Assembly (NCBI GenBank): GCA_902775985.1
Contig: CACYOR010000012.1
Location: 1-45,124, forward strand
Length of the DNA stretch: 45,124 bases
Reading direction: 5' to 3'
From: Oscillospiraceae bacterium
GTDB taxonomy: Bacteria; Bacillota; Clostridia; Oscillospirales; Oscillospiraceae
The notes beneath the pieces were generated by a model. The model did no database searches. It was given only the letters and a program-made list of their open reading frames with translations, and was not told the DNA's origin. This document shows, piece after piece, positions 37,675-45,124 of the stretch (the stretch's first letter is position 1; each line of letters opens with the position of its first letter). Made by a program: the position numbers and the translations under genes.

Positions 37675-38058
37675 TCAACCGATGTCGATGGTGCTGCCGT
37701 CGGTCTTTTCGATCTCAAATTTCACGTTGAAGCCGTAGGCCGCAGCGGCGGCGGCCAGGATGCCCCACCAGGGCGCGGCCGCGAGCCCGACCAGGCCGCC
37801 CACAATGCCCACGTTTACCGGAACGCTGAGAAGGATCTTGTCGTTGCGCTTGACGTGGATCTTGTTGACGTTGCCCTCCTTGACCACGGCCTTGACCTTC
37901 TCCAGCAGGGCCTCGGTCTTATGGCCCTTTTTCTGTTCCAGATAGACCAGCGCGTCCACTACGTTTCCGCCGCTGGCCTCCAGGGCTTCCCGGGCCTCCT
38001 CATAACTGCATCCCGTGCGCTCGCGCACAGCGTCAATGTTCTCCAATTTGACTGTCAT
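37675..38058 (-). CDS. DUF4342 protein with UBA/TS-N-like N-terminus
   Basis: This 127-aa protein starts at ATG 38058, because GGAGGT is then spaced normally; the ATG six bases earlier touches that site. Residues 5-45 look like a UBA/TS-N helical unit (IDAVRERTGCSYEEAREALE, then GGNVVDALVYLE). The rest is a DUF4342 domain with a hydrophobic segment (VPVNVGIVGGLVGLAAAPWW). It follows ftsH by 30 bases and may share its transcript. The function is unknown. Confidence 0.75.
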   Translation of the reverse strand: MTVKLENIDAVRERTGCSYEEAREALEASGGNVVDALVYLEQKKGHKTEALLEKVKAVVKEGNVNKIHVKRNDKILLSVPVNVGIVGGLVGLAAAPWWGILAAAAAAYGFNVKFEIEKTDGSTIDIG

Positions 38059-38088
38059 ATGCATACCTCCTGTCTGTGTCCGTTTTTA

Positions 38089-39918
38089 TTATGCCTCTTC
38101 TGCGTTCAATATGCGCATGAATTCTTCCCCGGTGATGGTCTCACGCTCGTAGAGATAGGCGGCCAGCTCGTCGAGCTTATCCCGGTGCTCTTCCAGAATG
38201 CGTTTGGCCTTGTCGTGCTGCTCCTTGACGATCGCCACCACCGTCTCATCAATGCGTTTTGCCGTCTCCGGCGCGCAGGCCAGGGAATTGTCCCCGCCCA
38301 GATAAGCGTTGGTCTGGGTCTCCAGCGCCACCATGCCGAAGTTCTTATCCATGCCGTAACGGGTCACCATGGCCCGGGCCAGCTTTGTGGCCTGTTCAAT
38401 GTCGTTGGAGGCGCCGGTGGTGACAGAGCCGAAGCGCACTTCCTCCGCGCAGCGGCCCCCGGTCAGCGTGGCGATTTTGTTGAGCAGTTCCTCGCGGCTC
38501 ATCAGGAATTTATCGCCCTCATCCACCTGCAGGGTATAGCCCAGCGCGCCCGAGGTGCGCGGGATGATGGTGATCTTGGTGACAGGGGCCGAGTGGCTCT
38601 GGCAGGCCGCCACCAGGGCGTGGCCGATCTCGTGATAGGAGACGATGCGCTTTTCCTCATCGGACAAAACGCGGCTCTTTTTCTGATAGCCGGCGATGAC
38701 CGTCTCAATGCTCTCCTGAAGATCCTCCTGGGTGACCAGGTCCCGGCCCTCCCGGACGGCCCGCAGTGCGGCTTCGTTGACGATGTTGGCCAGTTCCGCG
38801 CCGGAGGCGCCCGCCGCGGTACGGGCAATGGGTTCAAAATCCACGTTCTCGGCCAGCTTGACTTTCCGGGCATGCACCTTCAGGATGTCGATCCGCCCCT
38901 GAAGGTCGGGCAGCTCCACCGGGATGCGCCGATCAAAACGGCCCGGGCGCAGCAGTGCCGGATCCAGGCTGTCGGGTCGGTTGGTAGCGGCAAGGATGAT
39001 CACGCCCTTGGAGCCGTCAAAGCCGTCCATCTCGGTCAGCAGCTGGTTGAGGGTCTGCTCCCGCTCATCGTTTCCGGCGAAGCCCTGTCCGTCGCGCTTC
39101 TTGCCGATGGTATCAATCTCATCGATAAAGACGATGCAGGGGGCGTTTTTCTCCGCCTGGTCAAACAGATCGCGAACCTTGCTGGCGCCCATGCCCACAA
39201 ACATCTCCACAAACTCGGAGCCCGCGATGGAGAAAAACGGCACGCCCGCCTCTCCGGCGACGGCCTTGGCCAGCAGGGTTTTGCCGGTGCCCGGAGGGCC
39301 GACCAGCAGCGCGCCCTTGGGGCAGCGCGCGCCGATCCCGGCGTACTTGGCCGGATCGTGCAGATAGCTCACCAGCTCCTGCAGGAGGCTCTTGGCCTCC
39401 TCCTCGCCGGCCACATCGGCAAAGCTGATGCTGGTGGTGGAGGGGACATAGACCTTGGCGTTGGAACGGCCGAAGGACAGGAAGGGGTTTCCGCTGCTGA
39501 CGCCGCCGGAGTTTTTCATCAACTGCTTGCTGACATATGCGCCGACCCCGTAAAAGAGGATCAGGGGCGCGAAAAAGCTCAGCAGCGACATGAGCCAGGG
39601 ATTCTGCCGATCGACCACACGTCCAAAGCTGCAGCCCGCCTCGTCCAGGCGGTTGACCAACTCCGGATCGTTGAAGGTGGCGGTTCGGTAGATATTGACC
39701 GGTTCTTCCTTGTCCTCAAAGTAAATATAGTCCGTCTCAATCTGCGCCTTGGACACCTCGCCCTCCTTGACCATATTCAGGAAGGTGCTGTAATCCACCG
39801 ACTGCAATGCCTGTCCCGTGATGGCCGGCATAAGCAGCAGATTGACCAGCAGCAGCAGGATCAGAACGCAGAATGCATAGATCAGCATCGGTTTGCGCGG
39901 CTGTTCCACTTTCTTCAT
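38089..39918 (-). CDS. ftsH: ATP-dependent zinc metalloprotease FtsH
   Basis: This 609-aa membrane protease starts at ATG 39918 behind AAAGGAGGAG. Two transmembrane segments (about 11-33 and 108-130) flank a short extracytoplasmic domain. The AAA module has Walker A GPPGTGKT (207-214), Walker B IVFIDEID and the second region of homology with [19 protein letters not shown]. The protease motif is HEIGH (about 428-432), a variant of HEAGH that keeps both His ligands and the Glu. It degrades misfolded membrane proteins and regulators. A perfect CIRCE operator lies over its promoter, so HrcA control is likely. The DUF4342 gene follows. Confidence 0.96.
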   Translation of the reverse strand: MKKVEQPRKPMLIYAFCVLILLLLVNLLLMPAITGQALQSVDYSTFLNMVKEGEVSKAQIETDYIYFEDKEEPVNIYRTATFNDPELVNRLDEAGCSFGRVVDRQNPWLMSLLSFFAPLILFYGVGAYVSKQLMKNSGGVSSGNPFLSFGRSNAKVYVPSTTSISFADVAGEEEAKSLLQELVSYLHDPAKYAGIGARCPKGALLVGPPGTGKTLLAKAVAGEAGVPFFSIAGSEFVEMFVGMGASKVRDLFDQAEKNAPCIVFIDEIDTIGKKRDGQGFAGNDEREQTLNQLLTEMDGFDGSKGVIILAATNRPDSLDPALLRPGRFDRRIPVELPDLQGRIDILKVHARKVKLAENVDFEPIARTAAGASGAELANIVNEAALRAVREGRDLVTQEDLQESIETVIAGYQKKSRVLSDEEKRIVSYHEIGHALVAACQSHSAPVTKITIIPRTSGALGYTLQVDEGDKFLMSREELLNKIATLTGGRCAEEVRFGSVTTGASNDIEQATKLARAMVTRYGMDKNFGMVALETQTNAYLGGDNSLACAPETAKRIDETVVAIVKEQHDKAKRILEEHRDKLDELAAYLYERETITGEEFMRILNAEEA

Positions 39919-39940
39919 AGGAGCTCCTCCTTTGCGCGTT

Positions 39941-39967
39941 TTAGCACTCTTTCTTTTCGAGTGCTAA
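39941..39967 (-). promoter_or_regulatory. CIRCE operator (HrcA site) upstream of ftsH
   Basis: TTAGCACTC-N9-GAGTGCTAA matches the CIRCE consensus exactly in both arms and spacing. It lies just downstream of the -10 of the ftsH promoter and 23 bases before the start codon. HrcA would repress ftsH outside heat or protein-folding stress. Confidence 0.93.
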
Positions 39968-39994
39968 TATACACGCTTCCCGCCGAAAAAACAA
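39966..39994 (-). promoter_or_regulatory. Sigma-A promoter of ftsH
   Basis: On the minus strand TTGTTT (39994-39989) and TATATT (39971-39966) are 17 bases apart. The -10 overlaps the CIRCE arm by two bases. Confidence 0.7.
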
Positions 39995-40145
39995 GAGGGG
40001 TAAATGCAAACAATTGATGAACATTTATCGATTGTGTGTTAAAAAAGCTTGATTTTATGCGGTTTTTTCTGGAAAAAAGACTGGAAATCCAGGAAAATAT
40101 ATGGTAATATATAGGTGTATAGAATATGATTGGGGGATTTATAAC

Positions 40146-40640
40146 GTGTTTGCGGTCGGGCAAAAAATCGTATACGGGGAACACGGCGTCTGCACGGTGG
40201 AAAAAGTGGCGCCGCTGGACATGTCCGGGGCCGCAAAGGACAAGCTGTACTACCATCTCAGTCCTTTGATCGGCACGGGGACCTTCTTCGCGCCGGTGGA
40301 TTCCGGGGCTTTCATGCGCCCGGTGATCGACCGAGGTCAGGCGGAAGCGCTGATCGACGCCATGCCGGGCATCGCGCCCGCCATCTGCAACGATAACCGC
40401 TTTAACCATGTAGACGCATTTTATAAAGAATTGTTCCGGAAGCACACCTGTGAGGCGCTGGTGTCCATCGTGAAGGGCCTGAACAGCCGCATGGCCGAGC
40501 GCAAAACCAAGAGCAGCCGGGCCGAGGCCACGATGAAGCGGGCCAAGGACATGCTGCACGGGGAGTTGGCCGTGGCGCTGGACATGGATGTGGCCGAGGT
40601 AGAGCCCTATATCCTCCAGCGTATCGGCGAGTACAAATAA
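40146..40640 (+). CDS. CarD-like transcription regulator
   Basis: This 164-aa protein starts at GTG 40146 with GGGGGA nine bases upstream. Residues 1-60 form the CarD/TRCF RNA-polymerase interacting domain (FAVGQKIVYGEHGVCTVEKV, then LYYHLSPL). The C-terminal helical domain (about 75-160) ends in MLHGELAVALDMDVAEVEPY. CarD proteins bind the polymerase beta subunit and stabilise open promoter complexes. It is divergent from ftsH and followed by a terminator. Confidence 0.88.
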   Translation: MFAVGQKIVYGEHGVCTVEKVAPLDMSGAAKDKLYYHLSPLIGTGTFFAPVDSGAFMRPVIDRGQAEALIDAMPGIAPAICNDNRFNHVDAFYKELFRKHTCEALVSIVKGLNSRMAERKTKSSRAEATMKRAKDMLHGELAVALDMDVAEVEPYILQRIGEYK

Positions 40641-40655
40641 GCCACGAGATAGCAT

Positions 40656-40684
40656 AAGGCCCTGACCGCTTCGGTCAGGGCCTT
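40656..40684 (+). terminator. Terminator after the CarD-like gene
   Basis: AAGGCCCTGACC and GGTCAGGGCCTT form a perfect 12-bp stem with a 5-base loop, 16 bases after the stop. Confidence 0.75.
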
Positions 40685-40690
40685 TACGCT

Positions 40691-40860
40691 GTCGGCAAAG
40701 CCAAAAGGCTTTGCCGACAGAGGGGACGCAGCCCAGCGCGCGCACTCGCGCCCATAAGGCGCTCGCACACTTCTGGGCTGAGAAGTGTTTTTTCCGAGGC
40801 GCATGTCCCCGGAAAAAACGGATTTGAATGATTTTTCGCGTTCCGACGCGAAAAACTCTG
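40691..40860. ncRNA. Multi-hairpin intergenic segment, possible structured RNA
   Basis: GTCGGCAAAGCC / GGCTTTGCCGAC (40691-40718) is followed by GGGGAC (40722-40727) that can pair with GTCCCC (40805-40810). Within this, CAGCCCAG (40729-40736) can pair with CTGGGCTG (40773-40780). The latter forms the loop and flank of a terminator-like hairpin ACACTTCT / AGAAGTGT plus six T (40767-40793). TTTTTCGCGT / ACGCGAAAAA follows (about 40833-40857). Alternative pairing suggests an RNA switch, but no gene follows on the plus strand. Confidence 0.35.
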
Positions 40861-40889
40861 CGAGGCTTTTCTGCCGCTGGCCTTTGCTT

Positions 40890-41726
40890 TTATGCCATGG
40901 TATTTCTTAGGGTGCCGATGCCGCCGATCTCGATATCGACCACGTCGCCGGGCTTGAGCCAGATGCCCTCGTCCTTGCGCTCCAGCGCCACGCCGCTGGG
41001 CGTGCCGGTGAAGATCAGATCGCCCGGCTCCAGACGGACATAGTGGGAGGCATAGCTGACGACCTTGGCGCACTGGAAAATCATGTCGTCGGTGGTGCCG
41101 TTCTGCCGCAGCTCGCCGTTGACGTAGCTGCGCACGGGGTTGGGCTTACTGGGATCGAAGCAGTCCGCCGTCACGATCACCGGGCCGCAGGGGCCGAAGC
41201 CAGGCATGGTCTTGCCGATGAGCCACTGGCCGCTGCGCATCTGGGCGTCGCGCAGGCTGAGGTCGTTGCCGCAGGTGTAGCCGAAGATGTAATCGGGCGC
41301 GTCTTCCTCGCTGACGCCCCAGGCCGTCTTGCCCACGACGATGACCAGCTCCGCCTCGTAGTCATAGGTGCTCTCCCAGGGCGGCAGCTCCACGGGCGCC
41401 TCGGCGGGGACCAGGGCGTTGTCGAACTTGGAAAACAGCACCGGATAGGCGGGCAGGGGCATGTTGGTCTTGCGGGCGTGCTCGGCATAGTTGAGGCCCA
41501 CGCAGAGCAGCTTGCCGGTCTTGTTCACCACGTTGGCATAGACGGGCTTTTCCACCACCGGCAGGCTCTCGTCCTCGGCAAAGGCCTCCAGCACCGCCCG
41601 GTCGGCCCCGGCGATGACCTCGTCCATCGTCAGCGTGCAGCCGGCCGCCGTGGCGTCCACCAGACCGCGCTCGGTCTCCAGGGCCAGATGGGTCTTGCCC
41701 TCGACAAGAATATTGCAAAGTTTCAT
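40890..41726 (-). CDS. Fumarylacetoacetate hydrolase (FAH) family protein
   Basis: This 278-aa protein starts at ATG 41726 behind AAGGAGAG. The N-terminal 70 residues are the small FAH domain. The catalytic domain has LLCVGLNYAEHARK, a metal-binding YDYEAELVIVVGK, NDLSLRDAQ, GKTMPGFGPCGP and GDLIFTGTPSGVAL. Family members are acylpyruvate hydrolases, oxaloacetate tautomerases or decarboxylases, or hydratase/isomerases of aromatic breakdown. No neighbour indicates which. Length and metal ligands look complete. Confidence 0.88.
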   Translation of the reverse strand: MKLCNILVEGKTHLALETERGLVDATAAGCTLTMDEVIAGADRAVLEAFAEDESLPVVEKPVYANVVNKTGKLLCVGLNYAEHARKTNMPLPAYPVLFSKFDNALVPAEAPVELPPWESTYDYEAELVIVVGKTAWGVSEEDAPDYIFGYTCGNDLSLRDAQMRSGQWLIGKTMPGFGPCGPVIVTADCFDPSKPNPVRSYVNGELRQNGTTDDMIFQCAKVVSYASHYVRLEPGDLIFTGTPSGVALERKDEGIWLKPGDVVDIEIGGIGTLRNTMA

Positions 41727-41784
41727 ATCGCACTCTCCTTATGGTTTAGGATAAACATAAGGACAGTATATACCAGAAATTCCG

Positions 41785-42384
41785 TTACTGCAACCGGTTT
41801 CCGACGCGGTTTTTCATGTCCGCCCAGAGTTCCAGCACGCGAAAGCGGACCTCATAGCCCTCCTGATCCGTCAGCAGGCGGAAGCTGTCAAGGGCCATGG
41901 TCTCCTGCATGCCGCCCTCCGCCGCCGGCAGCGCCAACTGGGGAAAGAGCAGGCCCCACCAGTTGTGGCCCTCCCCCTCTCCGAGGATCACCCGCAGGGA
42001 TTCGTAGCGCCCGGCCGGGAGCGTGCCGCCCGGAAAGCTGGTCGCCGGGTAGGCGGCAGGGCCGAGGAGCACCCGCACCGTGCGGCCCTCGGAGGCCTCC
42101 TCCGCGGCCGCGGCGATGCCGTCCAGATTGGCCGTGAGCCGCTCTTCGGCCTCCTCCCGCTCCGTCACCCCATCCAGCATCGGGGCCAGACAGGCCAGCA
42201 CCGCGTCCCGCACCCGCAGCTTCAGCGCCTGTTCCTCCGGCGCGTCCGAGGCGGCGATCACGTGCAGGCGGATCAGATTGTCCTCCAGCTCCGTCTGCCG
42301 TCCCTGGGCCCAGCAGGCCGCGAGCAGCGTCAGGCACAGCGCCCCCAGCGCCGCGCCCTCCCAGATTTTCAACTGTGTGTTCAT
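41785..42384 (-). CDS. spoIIR: Stage II sporulation protein R (SpoIIR)
   Basis: This 199-aa secreted protein starts at ATG 42384, with GGAGGG spaced normally; the ATG six bases upstream is too close. A signal/anchor segment (about 7-26, LKIWEGAALGALCLTLLAAC) precedes the conserved LIRLHVIAASDAPEEQALKL, then VRDAVLACLAPML, and GEGHNWWGLLFPQLAL. SpoIIR is made in the forespore and triggers processing of pro-sigma-E in the mother cell. In Bacillus the NWW motif continues with Cys (from memory); here Gly follows. It shows that the host lineage sporulates or did so recently. Confidence 0.88.
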   Translation of the reverse strand: MNTQLKIWEGAALGALCLTLLAACWAQGRQTELEDNLIRLHVIAASDAPEEQALKLRVRDAVLACLAPMLDGVTEREEAEERLTANLDGIAAAAEEASEGRTVRVLLGPAAYPATSFPGGTLPAGRYESLRVILGEGEGHNWWGLLFPQLALPAAEGGMQETMALDSFRLLTDQEGYEVRFRVLELWADMKNRVGNRLQ

Positions 42385-42498
42385 GGGCATACCCTCCGCG
42401 ATCGTTCTGCGGAGAGTATGGGCAAAAAAGTGCAGGAATAAACCCTCTCGGAAAACCGGATTTCAGTTGTTGTCGTCTTATGAAATGAGGTGGTCAGC

Positions 42499-43047
42499 TT
42501 GCAAGATGAAGAGATCCTTGCTCTGTTCTTTCAGCGCTCGGAGGAAGCGCTCACGCAAACGGATAAGCAATACGGCGCGCTCGCCCGCAATCTCGCGCAC
42601 GCCATATTGGAGGATCCGCGTGACTGTGAAGAGTGCGTCGATGACAGCTATTGGAAGCTGTGGAAGACGATACCGCCGCAGCAGCCGCGGAGCCTTAAAG
42701 CCTATTTGTGTAAAATCGTCCGCACAACCGCACTGGATTTCTATCGTTACCACCATCGGGAGAAGCGCTTTTCCCCTGAGCTCTCACAGATTTCTGCCGA
42801 AGCGGAGGAAATCTCCACCTCTTTCCCGCTTGACGATCAACTGGCCCTGCGAACTGCCATCCATCATTTCCTGAGCCGTTTATCGCCTCGCGACCGTTTT
42901 ATTTTTGTGCGCCGCTATTTTTATTTCGATTCGATTGCGCAGATCGCCCAGGGCTTGAAGCTCCCCGAGAACACGGTAAAGACCATCCTGTATAAACTTC
43001 GCAATTCCCTGCGCCGCAGCTTGAGAGAGGAGGGTTTGGACCTATGA
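42499..43047 (+). CDS. ECF-type RNA polymerase sigma factor
   Basis: This 182-aa protein probably starts at TTG 42499, five bases after GAGGTGG; a GTG at 42490 lies inside that site. Region 2 contains ALARNLAHAILEDPRDCEEC and VDDSYWKLWKTIPPQQPRSL, then KIVRTTALDFYRYHHREKRF. Region 4 has LSRLSPRDRFIFVRRYFYFD and SIAQIAQGLKLPENTVKTIL. It overlaps its downstream gene by four bases (ATGA), a membrane protein that is the likely anti-sigma factor. It probably controls its own operon in response to an envelope signal. Confidence 0.88.
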   Translation: MQDEEILALFFQRSEEALTQTDKQYGALARNLAHAILEDPRDCEECVDDSYWKLWKTIPPQQPRSLKAYLCKIVRTTALDFYRYHHREKRFSPELSQISAEAEEISTSFPLDDQLALRTAIHHFLSRLSPRDRFIFVRRYFYFDSIAQIAQGLKLPENTVKTILYKLRNSLRRSLREEGLDL

Positions 43048-44084
43048 ACGAAAACAGCTTTCGTTTTCTCTCCGCCATGTCAGAGATCGAGGAGCGCTTT
43101 ATTGCGGAAGCGTCCGGCTATCCTCCGGCGGCCTTCCGCCATTCCCCAAAGCGGATACTGCGTTTCCTTTTGGCTGCCGCTTTGATTCTCTCCCTGTGTC
43201 TTCTTGGCCTCGCCGCCGCAGGTGTCGTAAAGCTTCCCGCGATTGACGCCTGGTTCCTCAGGCGTGCCGCCGGGTATGAGGAGGATTCTCTTACCCCTTT
43301 GTCCGGCGACAACAGCCGTGTGCTTGACGACAACGACACGCTGACCATTGAGGCGCTTGACACGCTGTACAGCGGCTCTTCTCTTCGCGCCGCTTTCCTT
43401 GTCACCTTAAAGACTTTGGATGACGCGTATGACAGTCCTGTCCCCTCGCCCCTTGCCGGCTGGCGCTTTGAAGATTCCGCTCTTCTCGGTGCCGGAGGCC
43501 GCTTGGTCAAGGGAGAGATCCGCTTTCTCTATGAGAAAGACAGCGACGATCTGGAAGCAAACCAGTTCCTCCTGATTCTCTCCTTCGATTCCCTGCCGAC
43601 CGAGGCAGGGCCTTTCACGGTCGAACTCAAAAACATTGCCCGTTACGATGTGGGTTCCGGATGGGAACGCCTCTATGAGGGCTCCTGGACCTATGTTCTT
43701 AACGAAGTGCATCCAGGATCCGGCGGAAAAAGGATTTACCCTGACACGCCATGTACCATAGACGGTTTTGCCTTCCGCATTCAGGAGGTCGATCTCTCCG
43801 CCTTTTCCTGTGTGATCCGCTGCCAGCTTGACGAAGAGCAGCTCTCTTCCTGGTACGCTGAGCTCCCGGAAAACAGCAGCCGATTCCATGCCGCGGCCGG
43901 GGATCTCAAGCTGTTAAGCAAAGACGGACGCTCCATCCCCTATGTTTTGAGCACCGGAACGGTCTCCGCCGATGAAACCCACTGGACAGGAGGCTACCAA
44001 ATCCACGCTGTCTACGACACGCCCGTTCTCCCTGAAGATGTTCAGCAACTCCAAGTCTTCGGGCAGGTGATTTCCCTGCCGTAG
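43044..44084 (+). CDS. Membrane anti-sigma factor (DUF4179-like)
   Basis: This 346-aa protein starts at ATG 43044. A short cytoplasmic N-terminus (1-39) would hold the sigma factor, one transmembrane helix follows (about 40-62, FLLAAALILSLCLLGLAAAG), and the remaining 280 residues are extracytoplasmic and beta-rich, with NDTLTIEALDTLYSGSSLRA. This is the layout of DUF4179-type anti-sigma proteins next to ECF sigma genes in Firmicutes. The signal it senses is unknown. Confidence 0.75.
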   Translation: MNENSFRFLSAMSEIEERFIAEASGYPPAAFRHSPKRILRFLLAAALILSLCLLGLAAAGVVKLPAIDAWFLRRAAGYEEDSLTPLSGDNSRVLDDNDTLTIEALDTLYSGSSLRAAFLVTLKTLDDAYDSPVPSPLAGWRFEDSALLGAGGRLVKGEIRFLYEKDSDDLEANQFLLILSFDSLPTEAGPFTVELKNIARYDVGSGWERLYEGSWTYVLNEVHPGSGGKRIYPDTPCTIDGFAFRIQEVDLSAFSCVIRCQLDEEQLSSWYAELPENSSRFHAAAGDLKLLSKDGRSIPYVLSTGTVSADETHWTGGYQIHAVYDTPVLPEDVQQLQVFGQVISLP

Positions 44085-44092
44085 CCGACAAA

Positions 44093-44128
44093 AAGCGCTC
44101 CAAATCCTCTCTGGGATCCGGAGCGCTT
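44093..44128 (+). terminator. Terminator between the anti-sigma and oxidoreductase genes
   Basis: AAGCGCTCC and GGAGCGCTT form a 9-bp stem with an internally paired loop. It lies between converging genes; T-rich tails are weak on the plus strand. Confidence 0.55.
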
Positions 44129-44153
44129 GTTGAAGATATCGGCTAAACTCTTT

Positions 44154-45124
44154 TTATTCTCCCCAGTGAGGATCCCGGAACAGGGCGCGGCCCACGCCGA
44201 TCAGGTCGGCCTTGCCGGAGCGCAGCAGCTCCTCCGCCTCTTCCGGACGGGTGACACCGCCGGTCAGCAGCACGGGCACGGAGACCGCTGCTTTGATGGC
44301 CTCGGTCATGGAGCCGAAATAGCCCGGCTCGCTGTGCCCGGCCCGGACGAAGCCGCACATGCCGCCGGAGATGTCCAGCAGATCGATCCCCTCCGCCGCC
44401 AGCAGGCGGCAGGCCTCTGCGGCGTCCTCCTCGGTGGAGCCGCCGGGCAGGTAGTCCGCGCCGCCCAGGCGCACCGCCAGGGGCACCGCATCCCCGATGG
44501 CCGAGCGCAGCAGCGCCGCCGTCTCCCGCAGGAAGCGGGTGCGGTTTTCCAGGCTCTGGGGGCCGTATTCGTCCTCCCGCCGGTTGGTCAGGGGCGAATA
44601 GAACTGGTTGAGCAGATAGCCATGGGCGCTGTGGATCTCCACGCCGTCATACTCCGCCCGGATGGCCCGGAGCGCGGCCTCGGCGAAGCGCTCCTCCAGC
44701 TCGCGAATCTCCCCGCGGCTCAGCGCCCGGGGCGTGATTCCCTCCCGAACACGCGGTGAGAGCACCGCGCTGGCCGAGACGGTCTCACCCCCGTCGAAGG
44801 GATGGGCCTGGCTGCCGGCGTGGTTGAGCTGCACAAAGCTGAGGCCGCCGCCCTCGTGGATGGCCTCGTTCAGGCGGCGGTGCCCGTCGATGCGCCCGTC
44901 CTCCGCGATGGAGAGCTGCTTGGGCGCGGCGCGGCCCGCCTCGGTAATGCAGCTGTGCTCCGTGATGATGAGGCCCGGCCCGGCCTGGAGCGCCCGCTCC
45001 CGGTAATACTGAACCAGCTCCGGCGTCACATGGCCCCCATCGGCGGTCTTGTCCGTCTGCATGGGCGGCATGACCAGCCGGTTTTTCAGTTCCCGTTTTC
45101 CTATCTGAATGCTATCATACAGCA
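44154..45124 (-). CDS. NADH:flavin oxidoreductase (old yellow enzyme family), 5' end outside window
   Basis: The frame stays open to the right edge, so the start lies beyond it. The visible 323 residues begin LYDSIQIGKRELKNRLVMPP and include the family segments QLNHAGSQAHPF, VEIHSAHGYLLNQFYSPLTN, RREDEYGPQSLENRTRF, and GGVTRPEEAEELL with GRALFRDPHW at the C-terminus. The FMN-binding barrel ends here, without the iron-sulfur and FAD domains of dienoyl-CoA reductase-like members. It reduces activated C=C bonds; the substrate is unknown. Confidence 0.9.
   Translation of the reverse strand, partial: LYDSIQIGKRELKNRLVMPPMQTDKTADGGHVTPELVQYYRERALQAGPGLIITEHSCITEAGRAAPKQLSIAEDGRIDGHRRLNEAIHEGGGLSFVQLNHAGSQAHPFDGGETVSASAVLSPRVREGITPRALSRGEIRELEERFAEAALRAIRAEYDGVEIHSAHGYLLNQFYSPLTNRREDEYGPQSLENRTRFLRETAALLRSAIGDAVPLAVRLGGADYLPGGSTEEDAAEACRLLAAEGIDLLDISGGMCGFVRAGHSEPGYFGSMTEAIKAAVSVPVLLTGGVTRPEEAEELLRSGKADLIGVGRALFRDPHWGE

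Noticed and set aside
37657-40017. 786-codon plus-strand frame
   Set aside because: It covers ftsH and the DUF4342 gene on the opposite strand, both with clear motifs.

Overview
The window looks like a chromosome segment of a GC-rich, spore-forming, anaerobic gut Firmicute of the Oscillospiraceae type. The support is a SpoIIR homologue, a CarD regulator, an SLC13-type permease, ferredoxin-linked 2-oxoacid oxidoreductase genes and typical clostridial mobile-element proteins. The exact genus cannot be told from the sequence alone.

The left 32 kb is a tandem array of integrated elements next to one intact tRNA-Arg(ACG) gene (32095-32171, minus strand). Fragments of the 3' end of this tRNA lie at 53-98, 15697-15717 and 15877-15918, each facing a hairpin terminator. 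Element A (about 53-15717) has a tyrosine integrase with an embedded helix-turn-helix, a CI-like repressor with two matching palindromic operators, and a leftward early operon. That operon encodes an excisionase-like protein, a winged-helix protein, a replisome organizer, a DnaC-type ATPase, a virion-like 298-aa protein and a 2179-aa polyvalent or ejection-type protein. No terminase, portal, capsid or tail gene is present, so A resembles a phage satellite or a strongly reduced prophage. Its left arm (260-2092) is accessory and includes a TenpIN-like type III toxin-antitoxin locus with a two-repeat RNA antitoxin, promoter and intergenic terminator.

Element B (about 15919-32094) has its own integrase, excisionase-like gene and repeated integrase arm-site candidates at both ends. 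Its cargo is a leftward catabolic operon: SLC13 permease, Lrp regulator, four-subunit 2-oxoacid:ferredoxin oxidoreductase, family I CoA-transferase, UbiX and UbiD, with a separate lpdD-like prenyl-flavin chaperone gene upstream. This looks like a mobile pathway that imports an organic acid and processes it by prenylated-FMN decarboxylation, CoA transfer and ferredoxin-linked oxidation. The substrate is unknown. Between the cargo and the integration module lies debris: an interrupted flavodoxin gene, a truncated integrase and a truncated nitroreductase. An intact UPF0158-ACT fusion gene lies beside it.

From 32.1 kb onward the content is ordinary chromosome: a YmdB-type phosphodiesterase, an SbcD/SbcC-like pair, MutY, a DUF4342 protein, FtsH under a perfect CIRCE operator, a CarD-like regulator, a fumarylacetoacetate hydrolase family enzyme, SpoIIR, an ECF-type sigma/anti-sigma pair and an old-yellow-enzyme family oxidoreductase cut by the right edge. 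No rRNA, CRISPR array or insertion-sequence transposase was seen.
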